In this document: positions 23,948-32,823 of the stretch, one piece after another
Layout: each line of letters begins with the position of its first letter
Position numbering within the stretch: position 1 is the stretch's first letter
Notes under the pieces: generated by a model
Database searches by the model: none
Told to the model about the DNA's origin: nothing
What the model saw: only the letters and a program-made list of their open reading frames with translations
Made by a program: the position numbers and the translations under genes
Source of the DNA: Hungatella_A sp034142505
Lineage (GTDB): Bacteria > Bacillota > Clostridia > Lachnospirales > Lachnospiraceae
DNA length: 64,000 nucleotides
Reading direction: 5' to 3'
Assembly: GCA_034142505.1 (NCBI GenBank)
Contig: JAWZDV010000106.1
Location: forward strand, 1-64,000

Positions 23948-25822
23948 TTATATCTCCTCCTTGCTGTGCTCCGTAGCGGCACTGTCTTCATGAATTTCCT
24001 TAATTACCGGGGCGTTTGCCTTGGTTTCACCGGCTCCGCCTGCTTCTTCCTGGCTCTCTTCCCATACTTCGTTCATAATAGCAGAGCGTTTCCGCTTCTG
24101 CTTCACAAAATAGTAAACCAAGGCCAGCAACGCGGCAATGGCTGCGGCGCCTAAGGCCAGCCACCACCACCAGATAGAGCCTGCCAGTGCGTAGCTTGAG
24201 CAGTGTTCCATCCGCGGAATCACTGCAAACCCTTCCTCATCAAAACCGATATTGTCAAATAATGTCTCACGCTGGCCTGCATCTGTATTGTAGGTCAGGT
24301 AAGATACAGTGCTCTGCTCCGGGAAACCAGCCAGGTTCTTGATTCGAAGGGAAGCCGGCGCGGGCAGCGTGCCGTGATGGTTGATAGAAAACAGCTGTAC
24401 TCTTCTCCATACCGCCAATGATTTCAGAGCATTCTCTGCATTTGCCGAATCCAAGCTGTCATTGTGGATATAAAGATCAGCTTCGGCTGCCTCACCCTGT
24501 TTTAAATCGTCGGCTGTAAATTTCCATTCATACCATAAGTCTTCCTCATCGGCCGGATTGTAAATCTTTGCTTTTATATGGAAACCGTTGTCACCTGCAA
24601 AAGTAAATGCATTTTCTGAAACAATCAGCTTGCCGGCTTCGCTGTGCTCCGTTGGCAGACTGTATGTCATCGCCATCTCACCGTTATCACGGTCGTATTC
24701 GACTGATAAATCCTTTTCCGTTGTATCTTCCTTGTCAAAAAATCCTGGTGGGAATGTAGCTGCTGCTCCATCCTTTTCCCCCTCACGGAAAATCACCTGA
24801 ACTCCAGCGCCTTCTTTTTTGGCTGTCTCCATGATGCTGTGGGGAATCTTCGCCTGTCTGACAACCAGAGTCTCGGTTTCCGGCTCTTTATTGACAACAA
24901 TCAGACTCCAGCCTTCCTCCTCCGTGTGTCTTGCCCACAGTTCATTTTCTCCTAAAAGCCCTTTGTCGTGCTCCGAAAAAGCGTCTGTCTTTAACGGTAA
25001 TACACCTTCCTGATCCGTTTCAATCAGAAATGGTTCCCCGGATTGGATGGAGTTTTCGATCTCCTCCTCCGTGATCTGTTTCCAGATGCCATCTCCGGTA
25101 TCCGGAAGAGTTGGATTTCTGTCAATGCCTCCGGTTTCATCGTTCTGATCCTGGCCGTTCTGGCCTTCCTCATCAGATTCCCCGGTATCCTGATCATCAG
25201 TTCCTGGACGAGCGGTGGTTCCTGTCTGGCCGCCGGTTCCTGACTGGCCGCCGGTTCCTGTCTGGCCCTGGTTTCCGGCTGCTGTCTGATCGCCCGGGAT
25301 GATGGTGCCATCTTCGCCAGGTACCAGTTCTCCGGGCTGGCCTTCGGATTCATCGATGCCAGGTCCTTTAGAAGAACTGGGGCCATTGCCTCCGGCGCCG
25401 CCGCCACTCGGGCCGCCACCGCTATTCTTCTTCTCCCAATTCAGATATACCTTAATCTCTGCATTATCATCTATACATTGATAACTGATCTTTTGACTTT
25501 CATATCCTACATAACTGATAAAAATATCATAGGTCTGCTGCTCCACAAGACCGGTTAGCGTTACCTTCCCATCGTAATTGGTTTCCGCATAATTTTTCTC
25601 ACTTTGAAGAGCAACTTTTGCATGTGGTATCTCATCCCATGTCTTAGCATCATAAACAATCACAGTCAAAGACATGTTGTTCTTCAACACTTTCCCCTGC
25701 AGCTGAATATCCGCAGTTCCCCCATCACTTTCCACTGCCGCATATGTATACGTCTGCATCTGTGGCATCTGGAGCAGGAGACAAGCCATCATGAAGCCTG
25801 CCGCCATTTTTCTTATTCTCAT
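23948..25822 (-). CDS. membrane-anchored surface protein with Cna-B-like domain and Gly/Thr linker
   Basis: A protein of 624 residues. Signal peptide (MRIRKMAAGFMMACLLLQ...TYAA), then a CarboxypepD_reg/Cna-B-like sandwich (about 35-120), a low-complexity Gly/Pro/Gln/Thr/Asp linker (about 125-245) with tandem GTGGQ-type repeats, a large extracellular region, and a membrane anchor near residue 560-585 (WWWWLALGAAAIAALLALVYYF) followed by a basic then acidic cytoplasmic tail. No LPXTG motif is seen. It probably displays or anchors a surface structure, with the smaller secreted protein as partner (inference). Start ATG 25822 is chosen because the signal peptide begins there; its ribosome site is weak. 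Confidence 0.72.
   Translation of the reverse strand: MRIRKMAAGFMMACLLLQMPQMQTYTYAAVESDGGTADIQLQGKVLKNNMSLTVIVYDAKTWDEIPHAKVALQSEKNYAETNYDGKVTLTGLVEQQTYDIFISYVGYESQKISYQCIDDNAEIKVYLNWEKKNSGGGPSGGGAGGNGPSSSKGPGIDESEGQPGELVPGEDGTIIPGDQTAAGNQGQTGTGGQSGTGGQTGTTARPGTDDQDTGESDEEGQNGQDQNDETGGIDRNPTLPDTGDGIWKQITEEEIENSIQSGEPFLIETDQEGVLPLKTDAFSEHDKGLLGENELWARHTEEEGWSLIVVNKEPETETLVVRQAKIPHSIMETAKKEGAGVQVIFREGEKDGAAATFPPGFFDKEDTTEKDLSVEYDRDNGEMAMTYSLPTEHSEAGKLIVSENAFTFAGDNGFHIKAKIYNPADEEDLWYEWKFTADDLKQGEAAEADLYIHNDSLDSANAENALKSLAVWRRVQLFSINHHGTLPAPASLRIKNLAGFPEQSTVSYLTYNTDAGQRETLFDNIGFDEEGFAVIPRMEHCSSYALAGSIWWWWLALGAAAIAALLALVYYFVKQKRKRSAIMNEVWEESQEEAGGAGETKANAPVIKEIHEDSAATEHSKEEI
25213..25275. repeat. 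short tandem repeats in the surface-protein linker
   Basis: Three to four imperfect 18-bp units (plus-strand core CTGGCCGCCGGTTCCTG) encode Gly/Thr/Gln-rich repeats of the linker. Copy number may vary between strains. Confidence 0.7.
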
Positions 25823-25901
25823 TCCCTTTTCCGCCTGCCTTCCTCTTTCGCATTTTACCATGTTTTTACGATTTTGGGGTAAAATGTCCCTTTTATCTAC
25901 T

Positions 25902-25930
25902 ATAATACACTGAACCGGGCAAATTGGCAA
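25902..25930 (-). promoter_or_regulatory. promoter of the surface-protein operon
   Basis: On the minus strand, TTGCCA (25925-25930), a 17-bp spacer and TATTAT (25902-25907), about 80 bp before the chosen start. Confidence 0.6.
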
Positions 25931-26002
25931 GTCTGATGTTGGAAAACTACTGCCAAATTGCTATCCGGTCCAACAATATTTCTGATTTTATTCTTCGATC
26001 TG

Positions 26003-28939
26003 TTATGGCCCCTCTATCAAAACCCTGCTCCCAATTTCCTCCCCGCTCCGGCTCTTTGTCACAATGATCTTCTTGTCGATCCGGTCTTTCAGTTCCGCCA
26101 CATGGGAAATAATTCCCACCAGGCGGCTGCCCTCCGTCAACCCTTCCAGCGCTTTAATAGCCTGGTTTAACGATTCTTCGTCCAGAGAGCCGAAACCCTC
26201 GTCCACAAACATGGCATCCAGGCGGATTCCTCCGGCATTTGACTGGATTTCATCTGAGAGACCGAGAGCCAGGGCCAGGGATGCCTGAAAGGATTCCCCG
26301 CCGGACAGTGTTTTGACACTCCGCTCGGTCCGGTTGTAGTGGTCGATGACATTTAACTCCAGCCCGGCCTTCTCACGCCTGCCCTCCCCGTCCTCTTGGC
26401 GTTTCAACTCATACTGGCCGCGGCTCATGTTCAGAAATCGGAGATTAGCCCGCCTGATGATGCGGTCGAAATAGGTCATCTGGATATAAGTCTCCAGTTC
26501 GATCTTGCGTTTGCCGCTTAAAGTTCCTCCCGCGGTGTCGGACAACGCCTTCACCCAGGAATACTCCTGCTCCAGAGCCGCCATGGTCTGCTGCCGGCCA
26601 CAGACATTTTCGTATATTTCCCGGTTCTTTTTACAGGCGGAATATAACTCTGCTTTTTTTGCCGACAGCTGGTCTTTTTCCGCTGTCAAATGCTGCTGCC
26701 GGGCCGCAATTTCCTCTTCTCTGAAATCCTCCGCCTCCTCCAGCTGTTTCTGAAGAGTGGCGATAGCCGACTGGCAGCCGCTGACCTGCTGCCGGCAGTT
26801 TCTGTAATTCTGTTCTGCCTGGTCCCGGGCCTGCTCCAGTTTTGTTTTTTCTATTTTATATGTAGTAATCTCCGCTTCCAGTTCCTGCCGGTTCTGGTTT
26901 CCGAGCTGTGCATTTCTCTCAGCGATCCGGGCTGCCAGGGTTTCAATCTCTGTTGCAAGTCTGGTTAACAGCAGCTCCGTCTGCCAGATTTCCTCCTCCA
27001 GTTTCTTCAAATGAAGTTCCTGCTTTGGTATTCCCTGTTCCAGCCGGCGTTTCGTTTCCATCCGCTTCCCACATTCCAGAAGTTCCCGCCGGGTCTGTTC
27101 CAGCCACCGGGCCAAGTATGTGAGAATCGTTTCCACCGCCTCAGCCGGGAGATCACTGTCCGCAGCCTGTCGCAGTCTGTCATCCCCCAATTCAGCCCCC
27201 CACTGGCTGTCGCCTCCCTGGCTCTTCATCCCCTGCACATGTTCACTGGCCGCCGCCACTTCAGATGTCCACGCCACACGGTCACCCATTCCCCGGTCCA
27301 AGCCGGCCTCCCCAAGCAGCTGTTCTCCCTCTTCCACAATCCGCCTGCTCTCTTCCCAGATCTGCTCCCGCAAATGTCTCGCGTCCCCGCTCAGCCGCTC
27401 CACGTAAGCCTCTGCCTTTGCCAGTTCCTCTTTCCACCGGTCCAGCATTTCCTTCCCCGGCGCTTCCGCCTTACGTTTCGCCGGCACAGGATGGTGGATG
27501 GAACCGCAGACCGGACAAGGCGCTCCTTCCGACAATCCACTGGCTAAAATCCCTGCCTGACCATCCAGAAACAGCTGCTCCTGCTGCGCATAGTAATCTC
27601 GTTTTTTGTTTCTGTCCTTGGAAGCCGCCATATAGGCATCCTGACGTTTCCTAAGTTCTGTCCGCCAATCCGCCAGGCGGTATCCCCGCTCCGTCAGACC
27701 TTTCAGCCGCCGTTCCCGCTCTTCCAGCACGGTTTTCTCTTCCCCGGTTGTCCAAACCGTCTCCAGCAGCTTCTTTTCTTCTCCCAGTTTCTCCTCAAGC
27801 GCGCGCTTCTCCTCCGCCCTCGTTTTCTGACTGAGCCGTGTCTCCGTCTCCAATTTCTTTTTCCCGGCAATTTCCTGAAGTTCCCGGTCCAGGGTTTCAT
27901 ACAGTTTCAGTTTCTCCGTCCCTGCCTCAATCAGAACCGCCAGCCCCTCACAAGCTTTCGCTGCCTCCCCCGCCTCATTTAGCACCGTTTCCGCTTTCAC
28001 AAACTCCGGCGTCAATGTCAACAGCCGTTCCTCATTCCTCTTCAAATCTACCCTTAATCTGCCATACTGCCTCACTTTTCCAAGCAGCTGATTCCCCTGC
28101 CGGATCTCGCTTTCCAGTCCTTCCAGCCGCCCGTCCACCGCAGTCAAATCCTCCTCATCGGCTGTCAGCAGTTCTCCAAGCAGTTCCATCCCCCGCTCCA
28201 GTGTTCCCTCAAACTTCGTCCCTTTCAGTTCCGTAAGTTCAGCCACTAGCATACGCTTCCTCTGCTCCGCGCTCTCATACAGCTCCCCATCACAAGCCAC
28301 ACCGCTCATAAACTGGTAAACGCTCCGCCGCATCTCATCATAAGCATTCCACCGCTCCCGCACTTCCTCTTTCAACCGGCTCTGAATCTCCTGATACACC
28401 CCTGTATGAAAAATCTGCCGGAATATCACACTCCGCTCCGCCGTCCCCGCCAGCAGCAGCTTCTGAAAATCCCCCTGCGCAATCATCGCAATCTGGGTAA
28501 ACTGGCGGTAATCCAGACCGATCAGCTCCGTCACCGCCCGCGTCACCTCTTTCGTCTTCGTAACCGGCTGCCGCTCATCCGGGTAGACAAGCGACGCCTC
28601 CCCCTTCTGCATGGTAAATCCCTCTCCCCGCCCCTTTGGACGCAGATAATCCGGATTTCTCGTCACCACATAAGATTTTCCCTGATAGGAAAATGTCAGC
28701 TCCACAAACGTCGGTACCTCATCCTTTGCATACTTGCTGCGAAGCATCCCCGTCTCCCGTACTTCCCCGCTGGCCTCCCCGTAGAGCGCAAAGGTAATCG
28801 CGTCAAAGATCGTCGTCTTCCCAGCTCCGGTATCCCCCGTAATCAGATAAAGCCCTCTGCTGCCCAGAAGCCCGAAATCAATCTCAGTCCTCCCGGCATA
28901 AGGCCCAAACGCGCTAATAATCAGTTTTTCCGGTTTCAT
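26003..28939 (-). CDS. sbcC: SbcC exonuclease subunit
   Basis: The SMC/Rad50-like ATPase of the SbcCD nuclease, 978 residues. Walker A TGDTGAGKTTIFDAI (about 34-48), long coiled coils (about 180-850) with a zinc-hook CPVC near residue 475, ABC signature TLSGGESFQASLALALG and Walker B DAMFVDEGFGSLDEESL near the C-terminus. With SbcD it cleaves hairpins and protein-blocked DNA ends. The ATG at 28939 overlaps the stop of the small repeat ORF between sbcD and sbcC (ATGA), implying translational coupling. Ribosome site GAGGAGAG. Confidence 0.95.
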   Translation of the reverse strand: MKPEKLIISAFGPYAGRTEIDFGLLGSRGLYLITGDTGAGKTTIFDAITFALYGEASGEVRETGMLRSKYAKDEVPTFVELTFSYQGKSYVVTRNPDYLRPKGRGEGFTMQKGEASLVYPDERQPVTKTKEVTRAVTELIGLDYRQFTQIAMIAQGDFQKLLLAGTAERSVIFRQIFHTGVYQEIQSRLKEEVRERWNAYDEMRRSVYQFMSGVACDGELYESAEQRKRMLVAELTELKGTKFEGTLERGMELLGELLTADEEDLTAVDGRLEGLESEIRQGNQLLGKVRQYGRLRVDLKRNEERLLTLTPEFVKAETVLNEAGEAAKACEGLAVLIEAGTEKLKLYETLDRELQEIAGKKKLETETRLSQKTRAEEKRALEEKLGEEKKLLETVWTTGEEKTVLEERERRLKGLTERGYRLADWRTELRKRQDAYMAASKDRNKKRDYYAQQEQLFLDGQAGILASGLSEGAPCPVCGSIHHPVPAKRKAEAPGKEMLDRWKEELAKAEAYVERLSGDARHLREQIWEESRRIVEEGEQLLGEAGLDRGMGDRVAWTSEVAAASEHVQGMKSQGGDSQWGAELGDDRLRQAADSDLPAEAVETILTYLARWLEQTRRELLECGKRMETKRRLEQGIPKQELHLKKLEEEIWQTELLLTRLATEIETLAARIAERNAQLGNQNRQELEAEITTYKIEKTKLEQARDQAEQNYRNCRQQVSGCQSAIATLQKQLEEAEDFREEEIAARQQHLTAEKDQLSAKKAELYSACKKNREIYENVCGRQQTMAALEQEYSWVKALSDTAGGTLSGKRKIELETYIQMTYFDRIIRRANLRFLNMSRGQYELKRQEDGEGRREKAGLELNVIDHYNRTERSVKTLSGGESFQASLALALGLSDEIQSNAGGIRLDAMFVDEGFGSLDEESLNQAIKALEGLTEGSRLVGIISHVAELKDRIDKKIIVTKSRSGEEIGSRVLIEGP

Positions 28940-29142
28940 ATCTCTCCTCTTTCCTTTCCCAATCTGCCTGTCCTAACCGGAATCCCCAGTTCCCGGCTCG
29001 ATTCGCGGCACAGCCCCTGGCCCAGTTCCCAGCTCAGCCCCTGGCCCAGTTCCCAACTCAGTTCCCGGCACAGCCCCTGGCCCAGTTCCCGGCTCAGTTC
29101 CCAGCGCGGTCCCTGCCCCAGTCCCCGGTTCTGCCCTGCCAT
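28936..29142 (-). CDS. small repeat ORF joining sbcD and sbcC
   Basis: A 68-codon open frame fills the sbcD-sbcC gap exactly: its ATG shares a base with the sbcD stop (TGATG) and its TGA overlaps the sbcC ATG (ATGA). AGGAG precedes the start. Most of the peptide is tetrapeptide repeats of the form (E/G)-L-x-(Q/R/W), encoded by twelve 12-bp units. It has no recognised domain and could be a coupling leader rather than a functional protein. The exact abutment at both ends argues that it is translated. Confidence 0.5.
   Translation of the reverse strand: MAGQNRGLGQGPRWELSRELGQGLCRELSWELGQGLSWELGQGLCRESSRELGIPVRTGRLGKERGEI
28981..29124 (-). repeat. 12-bp minisatellite, twelve units
   Basis: On the minus strand the 144 bp read as twelve contiguous 12-mers with consensus near GAACTGGGCCAG; three units are exactly that sequence and others such as GAACTGAGCCGG and GGGCTGTGCCGG are close. 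The period is a multiple of three, so changes in copy number keep the small ORF in frame. Confidence 0.85.
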
Positions 29143-30278
29143 CACCCTTGCTTCTCCTGTACCTTCTGAATCAGCCGCCGCACAAACTCCTGCTGCTTCC
29201 CACTCATCGCCTGGTTATTCTGCTTCTCATAAAACTCCTCAAACAGTTCCAGCTCCGATTTCTCCTCCACATGTTCCGCCCCGTCCACCATCCGGCTCTC
29301 CCGGGTCCGCTTGTTGTCATACTGGAGCCACATCAGATTCGGATAAATCGTCCGCAGCTTTTGCAGTCCGTCCACAACATCCTCCTCATCCGTCAGCGTA
29401 ATCTGAAGATAATCTTCCGTATTCATCCCCTGATAAAATGGCAGTGCCGTCACTTCCAGATAGGAACCACGGATCTTTCGCATGTCCCGCAGAGGCGTCA
29501 GCGGAAGATAGCGTATCTCAAGTCGCCCTTTCTCCTTCATCTCCACCACCGTCACCGTTTTCTCCTGCTCTGCTTCCGAGAACGAATATTTCAGAGGCGT
29601 CCCACAGTAGCGCACCGTCTCCCGCCCCACCTGCTGCGGGCTGTGCAAATGCCCCAGGGCCACATAGTCAAACGCCTGAAATACCTCCACGTCCACCTGG
29701 TCCACGCCGCCCACCGTGATTTCCTCCGACTCACACCGGCTGGCCCCCGTCACAAACTGATGAGCCACAAGGACGTTGCGTTTCCCCGCATCCACCTCCA
29801 TATGCTCCACGGCCACCCGGACCGCGTCGTCATAGCTTTTCACCTCTTCCTCCAAACATGCATGGCGGACCACCGCCGGCTTCACAAACGGCAGCAGATA
29901 CACAAATACCTCCCCATACTCATCCACAAGCCGCACCGGCTCCACTCTCCCCTCATACACAGGCGAAAGATAGACCCCGCTGCCGGACAACAGCTTCGCC
30001 CCAAAAGCAATCCGCTCCGCCGAGTCATGATTCCCACTGACCACCAGCACCGGAACCTCCATCTTAGCCAGGCTGGTTAAAAACCCGTCAAACACCAGCA
30101 CCGCCTCCGCCGGCGGAACCGGCTTGTCATAAATGTCTCCGGCAAGAATCACCCCGTCCGCCTGCTCGCCTTCCACAATCTTCAATATCTCCGCCAATAT
30201 ATATTTCTGATCCTCAATCATAGAAAACTCATGGACCCGCTTTCCGATGTGAAGATCCGATAAATGGATCAATTTCAT
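29142..30278 (-). CDS. sbcD: SbcD exonuclease subunit
   Basis: The Mre11-like nuclease partner of SbcC, 378 residues. Phosphoesterase motifs: LSDLHIG (about 6-12), LAGDIYDKP (about 46), VVSGNHDS (about 80) and the later His motifs HQFVTGAS and LGHLHSPQQV (about 168 and 210). Together with SbcC it processes unusual DNA structures. First gene of the sbcD-repeat ORF-sbcC unit, with a TATAAT on the minus strand at about 30315-30320 but no good -35. It is separated from the ROK kinase gene by a terminator. Confidence 0.95.
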   Translation of the reverse strand: MKLIHLSDLHIGKRVHEFSMIEDQKYILAEILKIVEGEQADGVILAGDIYDKPVPPAEAVLVFDGFLTSLAKMEVPVLVVSGNHDSAERIAFGAKLLSGSGVYLSPVYEGRVEPVRLVDEYGEVFVYLLPFVKPAVVRHACLEEEVKSYDDAVRVAVEHMEVDAGKRNVLVAHQFVTGASRCESEEITVGGVDQVDVEVFQAFDYVALGHLHSPQQVGRETVRYCGTPLKYSFSEAEQEKTVTVVEMKEKGRLEIRYLPLTPLRDMRKIRGSYLEVTALPFYQGMNTEDYLQITLTDEEDVVDGLQKLRTIYPNLMWLQYDNKRTRESRMVDGAEHVEEKSELELFEEFYEKQNNQAMSGKQQEFVRRLIQKVQEKQG

Positions 30279-30333
30279 ACGATTATTCCACTCCTGTCTC
30301 TCAAGATGCTTCTATTATAAGATGCATTCCACC

Positions 30334-30379
30334 AAAAAAGCCAGAGAAAAATGGACAAGATCCATTTTTCCCAGGCTTT
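30334..30379 (-). terminator. terminator of the beta-glucoside operon
   Basis: On the minus strand, a stem of about 17 bp formed by AAAGCC...AAAAATGGA and TCCATTTTT...GGCTTT with two mismatched positions, followed by a TTTTTT run. It separates the ROK gene from sbcD. Confidence 0.85.
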
Positions 30380-30383
30380 CCCT

Positions 30384-31271
30384 CTAAACATGATTTAAAT
30401 AGTTGTGAAGCGCTCCAACCAGATTGGCATCGTTAAAATATTGACAAACCGTCACCTCCGCCTTTGGCACCGTGTACGGATAAAGAGAGTAGTAATACTC
30501 CAGATTCTTTTGAATAGATTCAAGCAACAGCGGCTGCCTGCTGATCCCGCCTCCGATGGCGAACCGCTCCGGGTCAAAAATCATCTGTAAATTCATAATT
30601 ACAAATGCGATATCCCTGGTGAATTTATCGAGCGCCTTTCGCACCAGTTCGTCCCCCTCTTCCACCCATCGAAACACATCGTAACCGGTCACCCCGTCAT
30701 TATTTACCCCTCTTGCCCTCGCCGCCATGGTGATCAGGCGCTCACTGCCGCCCCTTTTTGCCCAGGTACTGCTCTCTAAATCGCATTCCTGGTCCAGCAT
30801 AATGAAGCTGAACTCCCCTGCCGCAAAATGCTTCCCCATATGTACTCTGCCATCCTTGATGAGGGCGCCGCCGACCCCCGTCCCAAAGACCAGCACCACC
30901 GCATCCTTACAGTCTCTCAGCGCCCCGCAGGACACCTCCGCCAAAGCGGCGCATTTGGCATCATTCATGATGGTGACCGGCGTCCGGCACCGGCATTTCA
31001 AAAGCTCTGCCAGTGGGAACTGCTGGATATAGGTCAGATTTCCGCCTGTCACGCAGATTCCATTCTCACTGTCAATCATCCCCGGAACCGACATGGCGAT
31101 TCCCTGGACTTCACCTTCAAACCTGCGGTAAATCTCTTCCAACACCCCTAAATATGTTTCGGCCCCCTCATAGGGCGTGGGCACGCTCCCCTTCTCGTAA
31201 AAGGCCAGTTTCTCATCCATCACCGCAAATTTGATGGAACTGCCGCCCACATCGATACACAAATATTTCAT
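30384..31271 (-). CDS. ROK-family sugar kinase, beta-glucoside kinase-like
   Basis: A ROK kinase of 295 residues. ATP motif CIDVGGSSIKFAVMD at the start, catalytic Asp in TIMNDAKCAALAE (about 107), and GTGVGGALI (about 134). The usual ROK zinc motif (GHxxV plus CxCGxxGC) is absent: the place reads AAGEFSFIML followed by a single Cys, as in BglK-type beta-glucoside kinases. The neighbouring 6-phospho-beta-glucosidase fits phosphorylation of an imported beta-glucoside; ManNAc kinase is an alternative because of the NanA-like lyase in the operon. ATG 31271 with GGGGAAGG is preferred to 31304. Confidence 0.82.
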   Translation of the reverse strand: MKYLCIDVGGSSIKFAVMDEKLAFYEKGSVPTPYEGAETYLGVLEEIYRRFEGEVQGIAMSVPGMIDSENGICVTGGNLTYIQQFPLAELLKCRCRTPVTIMNDAKCAALAEVSCGALRDCKDAVVLVFGTGVGGALIKDGRVHMGKHFAAGEFSFIMLDQECDLESSTWAKRGGSERLITMAARARGVNNDGVTGYDVFRWVEEGDELVRKALDKFTRDIAFVIMNLQMIFDPERFAIGGGISRQPLLLESIQKNLEYYYSLYPYTVPKAEVTVCQYFNDANLVGALHNYLNHV

Positions 31272-31356
31272 AGTCAAAACCTTCCCCGCTTTTCTGTACC
31301 CCATGTTCTCTGTACGGCACGTCTCCTTTTACCGGTGCCCGCCGCATCAGAATCTG

Positions 31357-32784
31357 CTACAATACTTCCCCATTGGATGCAATTACCTGCCGGTACCAAT
31401 CGAAAGATTTCTTCCGGCTCCGATGCAGGTCACCGCTGCCGTCATTGTGCTTATCTACGTAGATAAACCCATACCGCTTGTCAAGTTCCCCGGTTCCTGC
31501 GCTGACCAAATCAATGCAGCCCCACGGCGTATAGCCAATCAGGTCCACACCGTCCTCCTCAACCGCCTTCTTCATCTGCTCAATATGTATTTTTAAATAC
31601 TCAATCCGGTAGTCATCTGCCACCGATCCGTCCTCTTCCACCTGGTCATAAGCGCCAAGCCCATTTTCCACGATAAACAGCGGCACATCATACCGGTCCG
31701 TGAACCAGTTCATGGCATACCGAAGCCCTACCGGATCGATCTGCCAGCCCCAGTCGGAGGCTTTCACATATGGATTAGGCACCAGATCATGAGCCTCATC
31801 GTAATCAAACCACACATTTTCTTCTTTATGCCGGATACAGAAAGACATGTAGTAGCTAAACCCAATGTAATCCACGGTCCCCAGCTTCAAATCTGCCAAA
31901 TCCGCCTCTGTCACATCTATTTTCATGCCCCTGCGCTCCCAGTATTTTCGGATATTTGCCGGGTACGCCCCCTTCACATGGACATCCGTATAGTAGTAAC
32001 GCTTCTGCATGGCTTTCTCCGCCATCAGGATATCCTCCGGCTTACAGGTCGCCGGATAAACCGGGCACATGGCTATCATACAGCCGATCATGAAATCCGG
32101 GTTGATCTCCCGCCCCAGCTTCACCGCCCGGGCGCTGGCCACCAGCTCATAGTGGGCCGCCTGATACATCAAAGCCTCCGCGTCCTCCCCTTCCCCGCAC
32201 AGAATCCCGGAATCCGAGTACAGCCCAAACAGACTCTGGTAATTGGCCTGATTGTTAATCTCATTAAATGTCATCCAGTATTTCACCTTGTCCCGGTAAC
32301 GGGTAAAACAAGTCACCGCAAACCGCACAAAGAAATCAATCAGTTTCCGGTTTCTCCACGCCCCATACTCCTTCACCAGATGAAGCGGCATCTCAAAATG
32401 GCACAGCGTCACCACCGGCTCAATCCCGTATTTCAGACATTCATCAAACAGATCATCATAGAAACGCAGTCCCTCCTCATTCGGCTCCGTCTCATCTCCA
32501 TTAGGAAAAATCCTGGTCCACGCGATACTGGTTCGGAAACAACGAAATCCCATCTCCGCAAACAGCTTGATATCCTCCCGGTAATGATGATAGAAGTCAA
32601 TTCCCTCATGGTTGGGATAATGTTCCCCTTCCACAATTCCGTCCGTCACTCTTCTGGGAGTATTCTTATCGCCGGAAGTCATCACATCCATAATGCTTAA
32701 CCCTTTTCCTCCCAGGTCATATCCACCCTCCAGCTGATGGGCCGCCACCGCGCCGCCCCACAGAAAATCCTTTCGCAATCCCAT
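31357..32784 (-). CDS. GH1 6-phospho-beta-glucosidase
   Basis: A glycoside hydrolase family 1 enzyme of 475 residues. N-terminal FLWGGAVAAHQLEGGY, acid/base Glu in TFNEINNQ (about 172), nucleophile Glu in FIVENGLGA (about 370), and a C-terminal SAGTGELDKRYGFIYVD whose Ser-Lys-Tyr set is the phosphate-binding signature of 6-phospho-beta-glucosidases such as BglA. It is cytoplasmic. Placed between an aldo/keto reductase and the ROK kinase in the ABC operon, so the substrate is probably phosphorylated inside the cell by the ROK kinase, not by a PTS (inference; no PTS gene is nearby). Confidence 0.92.
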   Translation of the reverse strand: MGLRKDFLWGGAVAAHQLEGGYDLGGKGLSIMDVMTSGDKNTPRRVTDGIVEGEHYPNHEGIDFYHHYREDIKLFAEMGFRCFRTSIAWTRIFPNGDETEPNEEGLRFYDDLFDECLKYGIEPVVTLCHFEMPLHLVKEYGAWRNRKLIDFFVRFAVTCFTRYRDKVKYWMTFNEINNQANYQSLFGLYSDSGILCGEGEDAEALMYQAAHYELVASARAVKLGREINPDFMIGCMIAMCPVYPATCKPEDILMAEKAMQKRYYYTDVHVKGAYPANIRKYWERRGMKIDVTEADLADLKLGTVDYIGFSYYMSFCIRHKEENVWFDYDEAHDLVPNPYVKASDWGWQIDPVGLRYAMNWFTDRYDVPLFIVENGLGAYDQVEEDGSVADDYRIEYLKIHIEQMKKAVEEDGVDLIGYTPWGCIDLVSAGTGELDKRYGFIYVDKHNDGSGDLHRSRKKSFDWYRQVIASNGEVL

Positions 32785-32823
32785 AATTCACGCACCTCAC
32801 CTTTCTAAACGCAAGAACTCCCT

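Noticed and set aside
25213..25275. Possible CRISPR or mobile repeat
   Set aside because: The repeats are coding, in frame, and give a Gly/Thr linker in a surface protein.
28981..29124. Possible CRISPR array
   Set aside because: Units are only 12 bp, contiguous, without spacers; this is a minisatellite.
28406..30080. Long plus-strand open frames opposite sbcC and sbcD
   Set aside because: Both lie wholly against well-conserved genes and read as Pro/Leu/His-rich shadows.
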